Below are positions 1 to 10,843 of a stretch of 27,933 nt of DNA, in pieces (within the stretch, counting starts at the first letter, position 1; the number at the start of each line of letters is the position of its first letter). The position numbers and the translations under genes are program-made. The stretch is from Utricularia gibba (lineage: Eukaryota > Streptophyta > Magnoliopsida > Lamiales > Lentibulariaceae). The notes under the pieces are model-generated. The model did not search any database, was not told the DNA's origin, and was given only the letters and a program-made list of their open reading frames with translations. The stretch spans positions 1 through 27,933 of the forward strand of contig NEEC01000261.1 of NCBI GenBank assembly GCA_002189035.1, in the 5' to 3' direction.

Positions 1-219
1 TTTAAACAAATGCAACATTGTATTCATCGATTTGCATCCTTTTGTCCTCATGAGCCATAAAGAATCGCGGGCCCGGACCAAGTTCCTAGCGAGACTGGCC
101 GCCACAAAACGAGAAGCTGTTCCTTGAAAAACCATGTAGGCAACACCGAAAACCGAACGTTAATAAATACATCACTTTTCTTTGCCGGGCTACAACTTAC
201 TTTGGGCCAAGGCCTAAGC

Positions 220-286
220 TGACCTTTTTCCGGTTCCAAGTGCCCCCCAAGACCGCCTCTCATGTATAAAGTATGTTGTTAAAAAA
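220..286 (+). other. Variable tract of the A monomer (reference copy)
   Basis: Between GGCCTAAGCTG and the invariant box, copies differ in nearly every unit: GACC or GATC, 4-6 T, CCGG or CCCGG, the number of Cs after AAGTG, AAAGACC or AAGACC, CCTCTC, CCTCCTC or CCTTCTC, an optional TG before TATAAAG, GTAAG, GTATG or GTAG, and 5-8 A. This contrasts with the near-identity of the preceding 200 bp. Confidence 0.75.
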
Positions 287-306
287 ATCATGTGGGGTGC
301 ACGTGA
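287..306 (+). other. Invariant 20-bp box with GTGCAC and CACGTG (A copy)
   Basis: The box ATCATGTGGGGTGCACGTGA closes nearly every A and B monomer. It holds overlapping GTGCAC and CACGTG palindromes; CACGTG is the core of plant G-box and animal E-box sites. The sequence shows strong conservation, apart from an occasional G3 instead of G4, next to a highly variable tract. Binding by a bHLH, bZIP or other satellite-specific protein is inference only. Confidence 0.6.
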
Positions 307-514
307 CATCGTAATTTAAACAAATGCATCATTTTTTTTAATCGATTTGCATCCAGTTGACCTCATGAGCCATACAGAATCGGGGTCAAGGACCAAGTTC
401 CCAGCGAGACTGGCCGCCACAAAACGAGAAGCGGTTCCTTGAAAAACCATGTAGGCAGCCCCCGAAAACCGAACGATAATAAATACATCACTTTATTTGC
501 CGGACTACAACTAA

Positions 515-575
515 CTCTCGGTGCAAGCCAAACCTTACCTTTGTCCGTTCCAGGTGCCCAAAGACCGCCTGCTCA
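515..575 (+). other. Variable tract of the B monomer (reference copy)
   Basis: After CTACAACTAA the copies read variously CTCTCGGTGCAAG, CTCTCGGGCAAG, CTCTCGTGCAAG, CTCTTGCAAG, CTTGCAAG, CTGGGCAAG or CTCAAG. The later CGTTCCAGGTGCACCCAAAGACC part also gains and loses bases. The variation is not confined to homopolymers. Flanking sequence on both sides is stable. Confidence 0.75.
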
Positions 576-577
576 AG

Positions 578-589
578 TATAAAGTAAGT
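578..589 (+). promoter_or_regulatory. TATAAA immediately followed by GTAAGT, once per monomer
   Basis: B units carry TATAAAGTAAGT, and A units carry TATAAAGTAAGT or TATAAAGTATGT. TATAAA matches a TATA box and GTAAGT a consensus 5' splice site. The monomer also has AATAAA (for example 162-167 and 478-483), a polyadenylation-type hexamer. Short motifs of this kind are expected by chance in AT-rich repeats, so a transcriptional role is only a possibility. Confidence 0.15.
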
Positions 590-599
590 TGTTGAAAAA

Positions 600-619
600 A
601 TCATGTGGGGTGCACGTGA
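600..619 (+). other. Invariant 20-bp box (B copy), followed by GATATC linker
   Basis: This is the same box in B context. After it, B units carry GATATCGCAA while A units carry GACATCGTAA or GACATCATAA, so the linker identifies which monomer type has just ended. Confidence 0.6.
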
Positions 620-3600
620 TATCGCAATTTAAACAAATGCAACATTGTATTCATCGATTTGCATCCTTTTGTCCTCATGAGCCATAAAGAATCGCGGGGA
701 CCAAGTTCCTAGCGAGACTGGCCGCCACAAAACGAGAAGCTGTTCCTTGAAAAACCATGTAGGCAACACGAAAACCGAACGTTAATAAATACATCACTTT
801 CTTTGCCGGGCTACAACTTACTTTGGGCCAAGGCCTAAGCTGATCTTTTCCGGTTCCAAGTGCACCCAAAGACCGCCTTCTCAGTATAAAGTAAGTTGTT
901 GAAAAAATCATGTGGGGTGCACGTGACATCATAATTTAAACAAATGGATCATTTTTTTTAATCGATTTGCATCCAGTTGACCTCATGAGCCATACAGAAT
1001 CGGGGTCAAGGACCAAGTTCCCAGCGAGACTGGCCGCCACAAAACGAGAAGCGGTTCCTTGAAAAACCATGTAGGCAGCCCCCGAAAACCGAACGATAAT
1101 AAATACATCACTTTATTTGCCGGACTACAACTAACTCTCGGTGCAAGCCAAACTTACCTTTGTCCCGTTCCAGGTGCACCCAAAGACCGCCTGCTCAAGT
1201 ATAAAGTAAGTTGTTGAAAAAATCATGTGGGGTGCACGTGATATCGCAATTTAAACAAATGCAACATTGTATTCATCGATTTGCATCCTTTTGTCCTCAT
1301 GAGCCATAAAGAATCGCGGGCCCGGACCAAGTTCCTAGCGAGACTGGCCGCCACAAAACGAGAAGCTGTTCCTTGAAAAACCATGTAGGCAACACCGAAA
1401 ACCGAACGTTAATAAATACATCACTTTCTTTGCCGGGCTACAACTTACTTTGGGCCAAGGCCTAAGCTGATCTTTTTCCGGTTCCAAGTGCACCCCAAGA
1501 CCGCCTCCTCATGTATAAAGTATGTTGTTAAAAAATCATGTGGGGTGCACGTGACATCGTAATTTAAACAAATGCATCATTTTTTTAATCGATTTGCATC
1601 CAGTTGACCTCATGAGCCATACAGAATCGGGGTCAAGGACCAAGTTCCCAGCGAGACTGGCCGCCACAAAACGAGAAGCGGTTCCTTGAAAAACCATGTA
1701 GGCAGCCCCCGAAAAACCGAACGATAATAAATACATCACTTTATTTGCCGGACTACAACTAACTCTCGGTGCAAGCCAAACCTTACCTTTGTCCCGTTCC
1801 AGGTGCACCCAAAGACCGCCTCCTCAAGTATAAAGTAAGTTGTTGAAAAAATCATGTGGGGTGCACGTGATATCGCAATTTAAACAAATGCAACATTGTA
1901 TTCATCGATTTGCATCCTTTTGTCCTCATGAGCCATAAAGAATCGCGGGCCCGGACCAAGTTCCTAGCGAGACTGGCCGCCACAAAACGAGAAGCTGTTC
2001 CTTGAAAAACCATGTAGGCAACACCGAAAACCGAACGTTAATAAATACATCACTTTCTTTGCCGGGCTACAACTTACTTTGGGCCAAGGCCTAAGCTGAT
2101 CTTTTCCGGTTCCAAGTGCACCCAAAGACCGCCTTCTCAAGTATAAAGTAAGTTGTTGAAAAAATCATGTGGGGTGCACGTGACATCATAATTTAAACAA
2201 ATGGATCATTTTTTTTAATCGATTTGCATCCAGTTGACCTCATGAGCCATACAGAATCGGGTCAAGGACCAAGTTCCCAGCGAGACTGGCCGCCACAAAA
2301 CGAGAAGCGGTTCCTTGAAAAACCATGTAGGCAGCCCCGAAACCGAACGATAATAAATACATCACTTTATTTGCCGGACTACAACTAACTCTCGTGCAAG
2401 CCAAACCTTACCTTTGTCCCGTTCCAGTGCACCCAAAGACGCCTCTCAAGTATAAAGTAAGTTGTTGAAAAAATCATGTGGGGTGCACGTGATATCGCAA
2501 TTTAAACAAATGCAACATTGTATTCATCGATTTGCATCCTTTTGTCCTCATGAGCCATAAAGAATCGCGGGCCCGGACCAAGTTCCTAGCGAGACTGGCC
2601 GCCACAAAACGAGAAGCTGTTCCTTGAAAAACCATGTAGGCAACACCGAAAACCGAACGTTAATAAATACATCACTTTCTTTGCCGGGCTACAACTTACT
2701 TTGGGCCAAGGCCTAAGCTGACCTTTTTCCGGTTCCAAGTGCCCCCAAAGACCGCCTCCTCAGTATAAAGTAGTTGTTAAAAAAATCATGTGGGGTGCAC
2801 GTGACATCGTAATTTAAACAAATGCATCATTTTTTTTAATCGATTTGCATCCAGTTGACCTCATGAGCCATACAGAATCGGGGTCAAGGACCAAGTTCCC
2901 AGCGAGACTGGCCGCCACAAAACGAGAAGCGGTTCCTTGAAAAACCATGTAGGCAGCCCCCGAAAACCGAACGATAATAAATACATCACTTTATTTGCCG
3001 GACTACAACTTACTTCGGGCAAGCCAAAGCTTACCTTTTCCCGTTCCAAGTGCCCCCAAAGACCGCCTCTCAAGTATAAAGTAAGTTGTTGAAAAAATCA
3101 TGTGGGGTGCACGTGATATCGCAATTTAAACAAATGCAACATTGTATTCATCGATTTGCATCCTTTTGTCCTCATGAGCCATAAAGAATCGCGGGCCCGG
3201 ACCAAGTTCCTAGCGAGACTGGCCGCCACAAAACGAGAAGCTGTTCCTTGAAAAACCATGTAGGCAACACCGAAAACCGAACGTTAATAAATACATCACT
3301 TTCTTTGCCGGGCTACAACTTACTTTGGGCCAAGGCCTAAGCTGACTTTTTCCGGTTCCAAGTGCCCCCAAGACGCCTCCTCAGTATAAAGTAGTTGTTA
3401 AAAAAATCATGTGGGGTGCACGTGACATCGTAATTTAAACAAATGCATCATTTTTTTTAATCGATTTGCATCCAGTTGACCTCATGAGCCATACAGAATC
3501 GGGGTCAAGGACCAAGTTCCCAGCGAGACTGGCCGCCACAAAACGAGAAGCGGTTCCTTGAAAAACCATGTAGGCAGCCCCCGAAAACCGAACGATAATA

Positions 3601-6600
3601 AATACATCACTTTATTTGCCGGACTACAACTAACTCTCGGTGCAAGCCAAACCTTACCTTTGTCCCGTTCCAGTGCACCCAAAGACCGCCTGCTCAAGTA
3701 TAAAGTAAGTTGTTGAAAAAATCATGGGGTGCACGTGATATCGCAATTTAAACAAATGCAACATTGTATTCATCGATTTGCATCCTTTTGTCCTCATGAG
3801 CCATAAAGAATCGCGGGCCCGGACCAAGTTCCTAGCGAGACTGGCCGCCACAAAACGAGAAGCTGTTCCTTGAAAAACCATGTAGGCAACACGAAAACCG
3901 AACGTTAATAAATACATCACTTTCTTTGCCGGGCTACAACTTACTTTGGGCCAAGGCCTAAGCTGCTTTTTCCGGTTCCAAGTGCCCCCCAAGACCGCCT
4001 CTCATGTATAAAGTAAGTTGTTAAAAAATCATGTGGGGTGCACGTGACATCATAATTTAAACAAATGCATCATTTTTTTTAATCGATTTGCATCCAGTTG
4101 ACCTCATGAGCCATACAGAATCGGGGTCAAGGACCAAGTTCCCAGCGAGACTGGCCGCCACAAAACGAGAAGCGGTTCCTTGAAAAACCATGTAGGCAGC
4201 CCCCGAAACCGAACGATAATAAATACATCACTTTATTTGCCGGACTACAACTAACTCTTGCAAGCCAAACCTTACCTTTGTCCCGTTCCAGGTGCACCCA
4301 AAGACCGCCTCTCAAGTATAAAGTAAGTTGTTGAAAAAATCATGTGGGGTGCACGTGATATCGCAATTTAAACAAATGCAACATTGTATTCATCGATTTG
4401 CATCCTTTGTCCTCATGAGCCATAAAGAATCGCGGGCCCGGACCAAGTTCCTAGCGAGACTGGCCGCCACAAAACGAGAAGCTGTTCCTTGAAAAACCAT
4501 GTAGGCAACACGAAAACCGAACGTTAATAAATACATCACTTTCTTTGCCGGGCTACAACTTACTTTGGGCCAAGGCCTAAGCTGATCTTTTTCCGGTTCC
4601 AAGTGCACCCAAAGACCGCCTTCTCAGTATAAAGTAAGTTGTTGAAAAAATCATGGGGTGCACGTGACATCATAATTTAAACAAATGATCATTTTTTTTA
4701 ATCGATTTGCATCCAGTTGACCTCATGAGCCATACAGAATCGGGGTCAAGGACCAAGTTCCCAGCGAGACTGGCCGCCACAAAACGAGAAGCGGTTCCTT
4801 GAAAAACCATGTAGGCAGCCCCCGAAAACCGAACGATAATAAATACATCACTTTATTTGCCGGACTACAACTAACTCTCGGTGCAAGCCAAACCTTACCT
4901 TTGTCCGTTCCAGGTGCACCCAAAGACTCAAGTATAAAGTAAGTTGTTGAAAAAATCATGTGGGGTGCACGTGATATCGCAATTTAAACAAATGCAACAT
5001 TGTATTCATCGATTTGCATCCTTTTGTCCTCATGAGCCATAAAGAATCGCGGCCCGGACCAAGTTCCTAGCGAGACTGGCCGCCACAAAACGAGAAGCTG
5101 TTCCTTGAAAAACCATGTAGGCAACACCGAAAACCGAACGTTAATAAATACATCACTTTCTTTGCCGGGCTACAACTTACTTTGGGCCAAGGCCTAAGCT
5201 GACCTTTTTCCGGTTCCAAGTGCCCCCCAAGACCGCCTCTCAGTATAAAGTAAGTTGTTAAAAAATCATGTGGGGTGCACGTGACATCGTAATTTAAACA
5301 AATGCATCATTTTTTTTAATCGATTTGCATCCAGTTGACCTCATGAGCCATACAGAATCGGGGTCAAGGACCAAGTTCCCAGCGAGACTGGCCGCCACAA
5401 AACGAGAAGCGGTTCCTTGAAAAACCATGTAGGCAGCCCCCGAAAACCGAACGATAATAAATACATCACTTTATTTGCCGGACTACAACTAACTCTCGGC
5501 AAGCCAAACCTTACCTTTGTCCCGTTCCAGGTGCACCCAAAGACCGCCTCTCAAGTAAAGTAAGTTGTTGAAAAAATCATGTGGGTGCACGTGATATCGC
5601 AATTTAAACAAATGCAACATTGTATTCATCGATTTGCATCCTTTTGTCCTCATGAGCCATAAAGAATCGCGGGCCCGGACCAAGTTCCTAGCGAGACTGG
5701 CCGCCACAAAACGAGAAGCTGTTCCTTGAAAAACCATGTAGGCAACACCGAAACCGAACGTTAATAAATACATCACTTTCTTTGCCGGGCTACAACTTAC
5801 TTTGGGCCAAGGCCTAAGCTGATCTTTTTCCGGTTCCAAGTGCCCCCAAGACCGCCTCTCAGTAAAGTAAGTTGTTAAAAAAATCATGTGGGGTGCACGT
5901 GACATCGTAATTTAAACAAATGCATCATTTTTTTAATCGATTTGCATCCAGTTGACCTCATGAGCCATACAGAATCGGGGTCAAGGACCAAGTTCCCAGC
6001 GAGACTGGCCGCCACAAAACGAGAAGCGGTTCCTTGAAAAACCATGTAGGCAGCCCCCGAAAACCGAACGATAATAAATACATCACTTTATTTGCCGGAC
6101 TACAACTAACTCTCGGTGCAAGCCAAACCTTACCTTTGTCCCGTTCCAGGTGCACCCAAAGACCGCCTGCTCAAGTATAAAGTAAGTTGAAAAAATCATG
6201 TGGGGTGCACGTGATATCGCAATTTAAACAAATGCAACATTGTATTCATCGATTTGCATCCTTTTGTCCTCATGAGCCATAAAGAATCGCGGGCCCGGAC
6301 CAAGTTCCTAGCGAGACTGGCCGCCACAAAACGAGAAGCTGTTCCTTGAAAAACCATGTAGGCAACACCGAAAACCGAACGTTAATAAATACATCACTTT
6401 CTTTGCCGGGCTACAACTTACTTTGGGCCAAGGCCTAAGCTGACCTTTTTCCCGGTTCCAAGTGCCCCCCAAGACCGCCTCTCATGTATAAAGTATGTTG
6501 TTAAAAAATCATGTGGGGTGCACGTGACATCATAATTTAAACAAATGATCATTTTTTTAATCGATTTGCATCCAGTTGACCTCATGAGCCATACAGAATC

Positions 6601-9600
6601 GGGGTCAAGGACCAAGTTCCCAGCGAGACTGGCCGCCACAAAACGAGAAGCGGTTCCTTGAAAAACCATGTAGGCAGCCCCCGAAAACCGAACGATAATA
6701 AATACATCACTTTATTTGCCGGACTACAACTAACTCTCGTGCAAGCCAAACCTTACCTTTGTCCCGTTCCAGTGCACCCAAAGACCGCCTGCTCAAGTAT
6801 AAAGTAAGTTGTTGAAAAAATCATGTGGGGTGCACGTGATATCGCAATTTAAACAAATGCAACATTGTATTCATCGATTTGCATCCTTTTGTCCTCATGA
6901 GCCATAAAGAATCGCGGGCCCGGACCAAGTTCCTAGCGAGACTGGCCGCCACAAAACGAGAAGCTGTTCCTTGAAAAACCATGTAGGCAACACGAAAACC
7001 GAACGTTAATAAATACATCACTTTCTTTGCCGGGCTACAACTTACTTTGGGCCAAGGCCTAAGCTGATCTTTTTCCGGTTCAAGTGCACCCAAGACCGCC
7101 TTCTCATGTATAAAGTAAGTTGTTGAAAAAATCATGTGGGGTGCACGTGACATCATAATTTAAACAAATGATCATTTTTTTTAATCGATTTGCATCCAGT
7201 TGACCTCATGAGCCATACAGAATCGGTCAAGGACCAAGTTCCCAGCGAGACTGGCCGCCACAAAACGAGAAGCGGTTCCTTGAAAAACCATGTAGGCAGC
7301 CCCCGAAAACCGAACGATAATAAATACATCACTTTATTTGCCGGACTACAACTAACTCTCGGGCAAGCCAACCTTACCTTTGTCCGTTCCAGGTGCACCC
7401 AAAGACCGCCTCTCAAGTATAAAGTAAGTTGTTGAAAAAATCATGTGGGGTGCACGTGATATCGCAATTTAAACAAATGCAACATTGTATTCATCGATTT
7501 GCATCCTTTTGTCCTCATGAGCCATAAAGAATCGCGGGCCCGGACCAAGTTCCTAGCGAGACTGGCCGCCACAAAACGAGAAGCTGTTCCTTGAAAAACC
7601 ATGTAGGCAACACCGAAAACCGAACGTTAATAAATACATCACTTTCTTTGCCGGGCTACAACTTACTTTGGGCCAAGGCCTAAGCTGACCTTTTTCCGGT
7701 TCCAAGTGCCCCCCAAGACCGCCTCCTCATGTATAAAGTATGTTGTTAAAAAAAATCATGTGGGTGCACGTGACATCGTAATTTAAACAAATGCATCATT
7801 TTTTTTAATCGATTTGCATCCAGTTGACCTCATGAGCCATACAGAATCGGGGTCAAGGACCAAGTTCCCAGCGAGACTGGCCGCCACAAAACGAGAAGCG
7901 GTTCCTTGAAAAACCATGTAGGCAGCCCCCGAAAACCGAACGATAATAAATACATCACTTTATTTGCCGGACTACAACTAACTTGCAAGCCAAACCTTAC
8001 CTTTGTCCCGTTCCAGGTGCACCCAAAGACCGCCTGCTCAAGTATAAAGTAAGTTGTTGAAAAAATCATGTGGGGTGCACGTGATATCGCAATTTAAACA
8101 AATGCAACATTGTATTCATCGATTTGCATCCTTTTGTCCTCATGAGCCATAAAGAATCGCGGGCCCGGACCAAGTTCCTAGCGAGACTGGCCGCCACAAA
8201 ACGAGAAGCTGTTCCTTGAAAAACCATGTAGGCAACACCGAAAACCGAACGTTAATAAATACATCACTTTCTTTGCCGGGCTACAACTTACTTTGGGCCA
8301 AGGCCTAAGCTGACCTTTTTCCGGTTCCAAGTGCCCCAAGACCGCCTCCTCATGTATAAAGTATGTTGTTAAAAAAATCATGTGGGGTGCACGTGACATC
8401 GTAATTTAAACAAATGCATCATTTTTTTTAATCGATTTGCATCCAGTTGACCTCATGAGCCATACAGAATCGGGGTCAAGGACCAAGTTCCCAGCGAGAC
8501 TGGCCGCCACAAAACGAGAAGCGGTTCCTTGAAAAACCATGTAGGCAGCCCCCGAAAACCGAACGATAATAAATACATCACTTTATTTGCCGGACTACAA
8601 CTAACTCTCGCAAGCCAAACCTTACCTTTGTCCCGTTCCAGGTGCACCCAAAGACCGCCTGCTCAAGTATAAAGTAAGTTGTTGAAAAAATCATGTGGGG
8701 TGCACGTGATATCGCAATTTAAACAAATGCAACATTGTATTCATCGATTTGCATCCTTTTGTCCTCATGAGCCATAAAGAATCGCGGGCCCGGACCAAGT
8801 TCCTAGCGAGACTGGCCGCCACAAAACGAGAAGCTGTTCCTTGAAAAACCATGTAGGCAACACCGAAAACCGAACGTTAATAAATACATCACTTTCTTTG
8901 CCGGGCTACAACTTACTTTGGGCCAAGGCCTAAGCTGATCTTTTTCCGGTTCCAAGTGCCCCAAAGACCGCCTCTCATGTATAAAGTAAGTTGTTGAAAA
9001 AATCATGTGGGGTGCACGTGACATCATAATTTAAACAAATGCATCATTTTTTTTAATCGATTTGCATCCAGTTGACCTCATGAGCCATACAGAATCGGGT
9101 CAAGGACCAAGTTCCCAGCGAGACTGGCCGCCACAAAACGAGAAGCGGTTCCTTGAAAAACCATGTAGGCAGCCCCGAAAACCGAACGATAATAAATACA
9201 TCACTTTATTTGCCGGACTACAACTAACTCTCGGGCAAGCCAAACCTTACCTTTGTCCGTTCCAGGTGCACCCAAAGACCGCCTCCTCAAGTATAAAGTA
9301 AGTTGTTGAAAAAATCATGTGGGGTGCACGTGATATCGCAATTTAAACAAATGCAACATTGTATTCATCGATTTGCATCCTTTTGTCCTCATGAGCCATA
9401 AAGAATCGCGGGCCCGGACCAAGTTCCTAGCGAGACTGGCCGCCACAAAACGAGAAGCTGTTCCTTGAAAAACCATGTAGGCAACACCGAAAACCGAACG
9501 TTAATAAATACATCACTTTCTTTGCCGGGCTACAACTTACTTTGGGCCAAGGCCTAAGCTGATCTTTTTCCGGTTCCAAGTGCCCCCCAAGACCGCCTCC

Positions 9601-9654
9601 TCATGTATAAAGTAGTTGTTAAAAAAATCATGTGGGGTGCACGTGACATCGTAA

Positions 9655-9954
9655 TTTAAACAAATGCATCATTTTTTTTAATCGATTTGCATCCAGTTGA
9701 CCTCATGAGCCATACAGAATCGGGGTCAAGGACCAAGTTCCCAGCGAGACTGGCCGCCACAAAACGAGAAGCGGTTCCTTGAAAAACCATGTAGGCAGCC
9801 CCCGAAAACCGAACGATAATAAATACATCACTTTATTTGCCGGACTACAACTAACTCAAGCCAAACCTTACCCGTTCCAGGTGCACCCAAGACCGCCTCT
9901 CAAGTATAAAGTAAGTTGTTGAAAAAATCATGTGGGGTGCACGTGATATCGCAA
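9655..9954 (+). repeat. B unit with internal deletions (300 bp)
   Basis: The variable tract is shortened: ACTAACTC runs straight into AAGCC, losing TCGGTGC-like bases, and CTTACC runs straight into CGTTCC, losing the TTTGTC stretch. The core, the closing box and the B-to-A linker are intact. The unit is about 13 bp shorter than the typical B. Confidence 0.85.
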
Positions 9955-10263
9955 TTTAAACAAATGCAACATTGTATTCATCGATTTGCATCCTTTTGTC
10001 CTCATGAGCCATAAAGAATCGCGGGCCCGGACCAAGTTCCTAGCGAGACTGGCCGCCACAAAACGAGAAGCTGTTCCTTGAAAAACCATGTAGGCAACAC
10101 CGAAAACCGAACGTTAATAAATACATCACTTTCTTTGCCGGGCTACAACTTACTTTGGGCCAAGGCCTAAGCTGACCTTTTTCCGGTTCCAAGTGCCCCA
10201 AGACCGCCTCCTCATGTATAAAGTAGTTGTTAAAAAAATCATGGGGTGCACGTGACATCGTAA

Positions 10264-10559
10264 TTTAAACAAATGCATCATTTTTTTTAATCGATTTGCA
10301 TCCAGTTGACCTCATGAGCCATACAGAATCGGGGTCAAGGACCAAGTTCCCAGCGAGACTGGCCGCCACAAAACGAGAAGCGGTTCCTTGAAAAACCATG
10401 TAGGCAGCCCCCGAAAACCGAACGATAATAAATACATCACTTTATTTGCCGGACTACAACTAACTCTCGGCAAGCCAAACCTTACCTTTGTCCCGTTCCA
10501 GGTGCACCCAAAGACCGCCTGCTCAAGTATAAAGTAAGTTGTTGAAAAAATCATCGCAA
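10264..10559 (+). repeat. B unit missing most of the invariant box (296 bp)
   Basis: After AAAAAATCAT at 10545-10554 the sequence jumps to CGCAATTT, so 18 bases are missing, including GTGCAC, CACGTG and the GATATC linker site. The flanks share a 2-base AT, compatible with a slippage or microhomology deletion. This is the only clean loss of the box I found in the regular blocks. Confidence 0.85.
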
Positions 10560-10843
10560 TTTAAACAAATGCAACATTGTATTCATCGATTTGCATCCTT
10601 TTGTCCTCATGAGCCATAAAGAATCGCGGGCCCGGACCAAGTTCCTAGCGAGACTGGCCGCCACAAAACGAGAAGCTGTTCCTTGAAAAACCATGTAGGC
10701 AACACCGAAAACCGAACGTTAATAAATACATCACTTTCTTTGCCGGGCTACAACTTACTTTGGCCAAGGCCTAAGCTGTTTTTCCGGTTCCAAGTGCCCC
10801 AAGACCGCCTGTATAAACATGTGGGGTGCACGTGACATCGTAA
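10560..10843 (+). repeat. Shortened A unit (284 bp)
   Basis: The unit starts normally, but its distal part is shortened. CTGACC is reduced to CTG before the T run, the bases between GACCGCCT and GTATAAA are gone, and TATAAA joins directly to CATGTGGGG at about 10816, removing the GTATGTTGTT-plus-A-run segment. The invariant box survives. It directly follows the B unit that lost its box, so two deletion events lie within about 270 bp of each other. Confidence 0.85.

Larger units (their letters stand above)
1..314 (+). repeat. Type A satellite monomer (reference copy, 314 bp)
   Basis: This first copy shows all A-type markers. In order: the start word TTTAAACAAATG; CAACATTGTATTCATCGAT; the CCTTTTGTCC and CATAAAGAATCGCGGGCCC region with a GGGCCC site; CCTAGCGAG; AGCTGTTCCTTG; GGCAACACC; CGTTAATAAAT; CTTTCTTTGCCGGGC; GGGCCAAGGCCTAAGCTG with an AGGCCT site at 210-215; then a variable tract near 220-286. 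It ends with the invariant box at 287-306 and the A-to-B linker GACATCGTAA or GACATCATAA. Regular A units are mostly 307-317 bp. Base composition counted for this copy is about 45% GC with 15 CpG dinucleotides. Confidence 0.95.
315..627 (+). repeat. Type B satellite monomer (reference copy, 313 bp)
   Basis: B shares the A framework but differs at fixed sites: GCATCA followed by an eight-T run at 332-339, CCAGTTGACC, CATACAGAATCGGGGTCAAGG, TTCCCAGCG, AGCGGTTCC, GGCAGCCCCCG, CGATAATAAAT, CTTTATTTGCCGGAC and ACTAACTCTCGG. By eye it is about 90% identical to A between ATCGATTT and CTACAACT. The following tract to CAAGTATAAAG is less alike and varies among copies. It ends with the invariant box at 600-619 and the B-to-A linker GATATCGCAA, which contains one GATATC site per dimer. 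Regular B units are mostly 307-316 bp. Confidence 0.95.

Noticed and set aside
92-132. Pol III promoter-like words: TAGCGAGACTGG resembles a tRNA A box and GTTCC lies about 30 bp downstream, suggesting a tRNA-derived SINE.
   Set aside because: The A box has two mismatches in A and three in B. The downstream word matches only the first half of a B box, and no cloverleaf or poly-A tail structure is seen.
100-140. CENP-B-box-like motif, sought in the core around GCGGTTCCTTGAAAAACC.
   Set aside because: It lacks the conserved CENP-B box core bases (TTCG and CGGG); only a weak GGTT/AACC dyad is seen, and only in B.
332-339. T run in B heads as a Rho-independent terminator.
   Set aside because: There is no GC-rich hairpin before it and no gene upstream; a eukaryotic satellite context makes the idea inapplicable.
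7190-7435. Plus-strand open frames of 62-98 codons (also 9062, 13336, 14431, 25670 and 27328).
   Set aside because: Present only where chance indels remove stop codons from the repeat; not conserved among copies.
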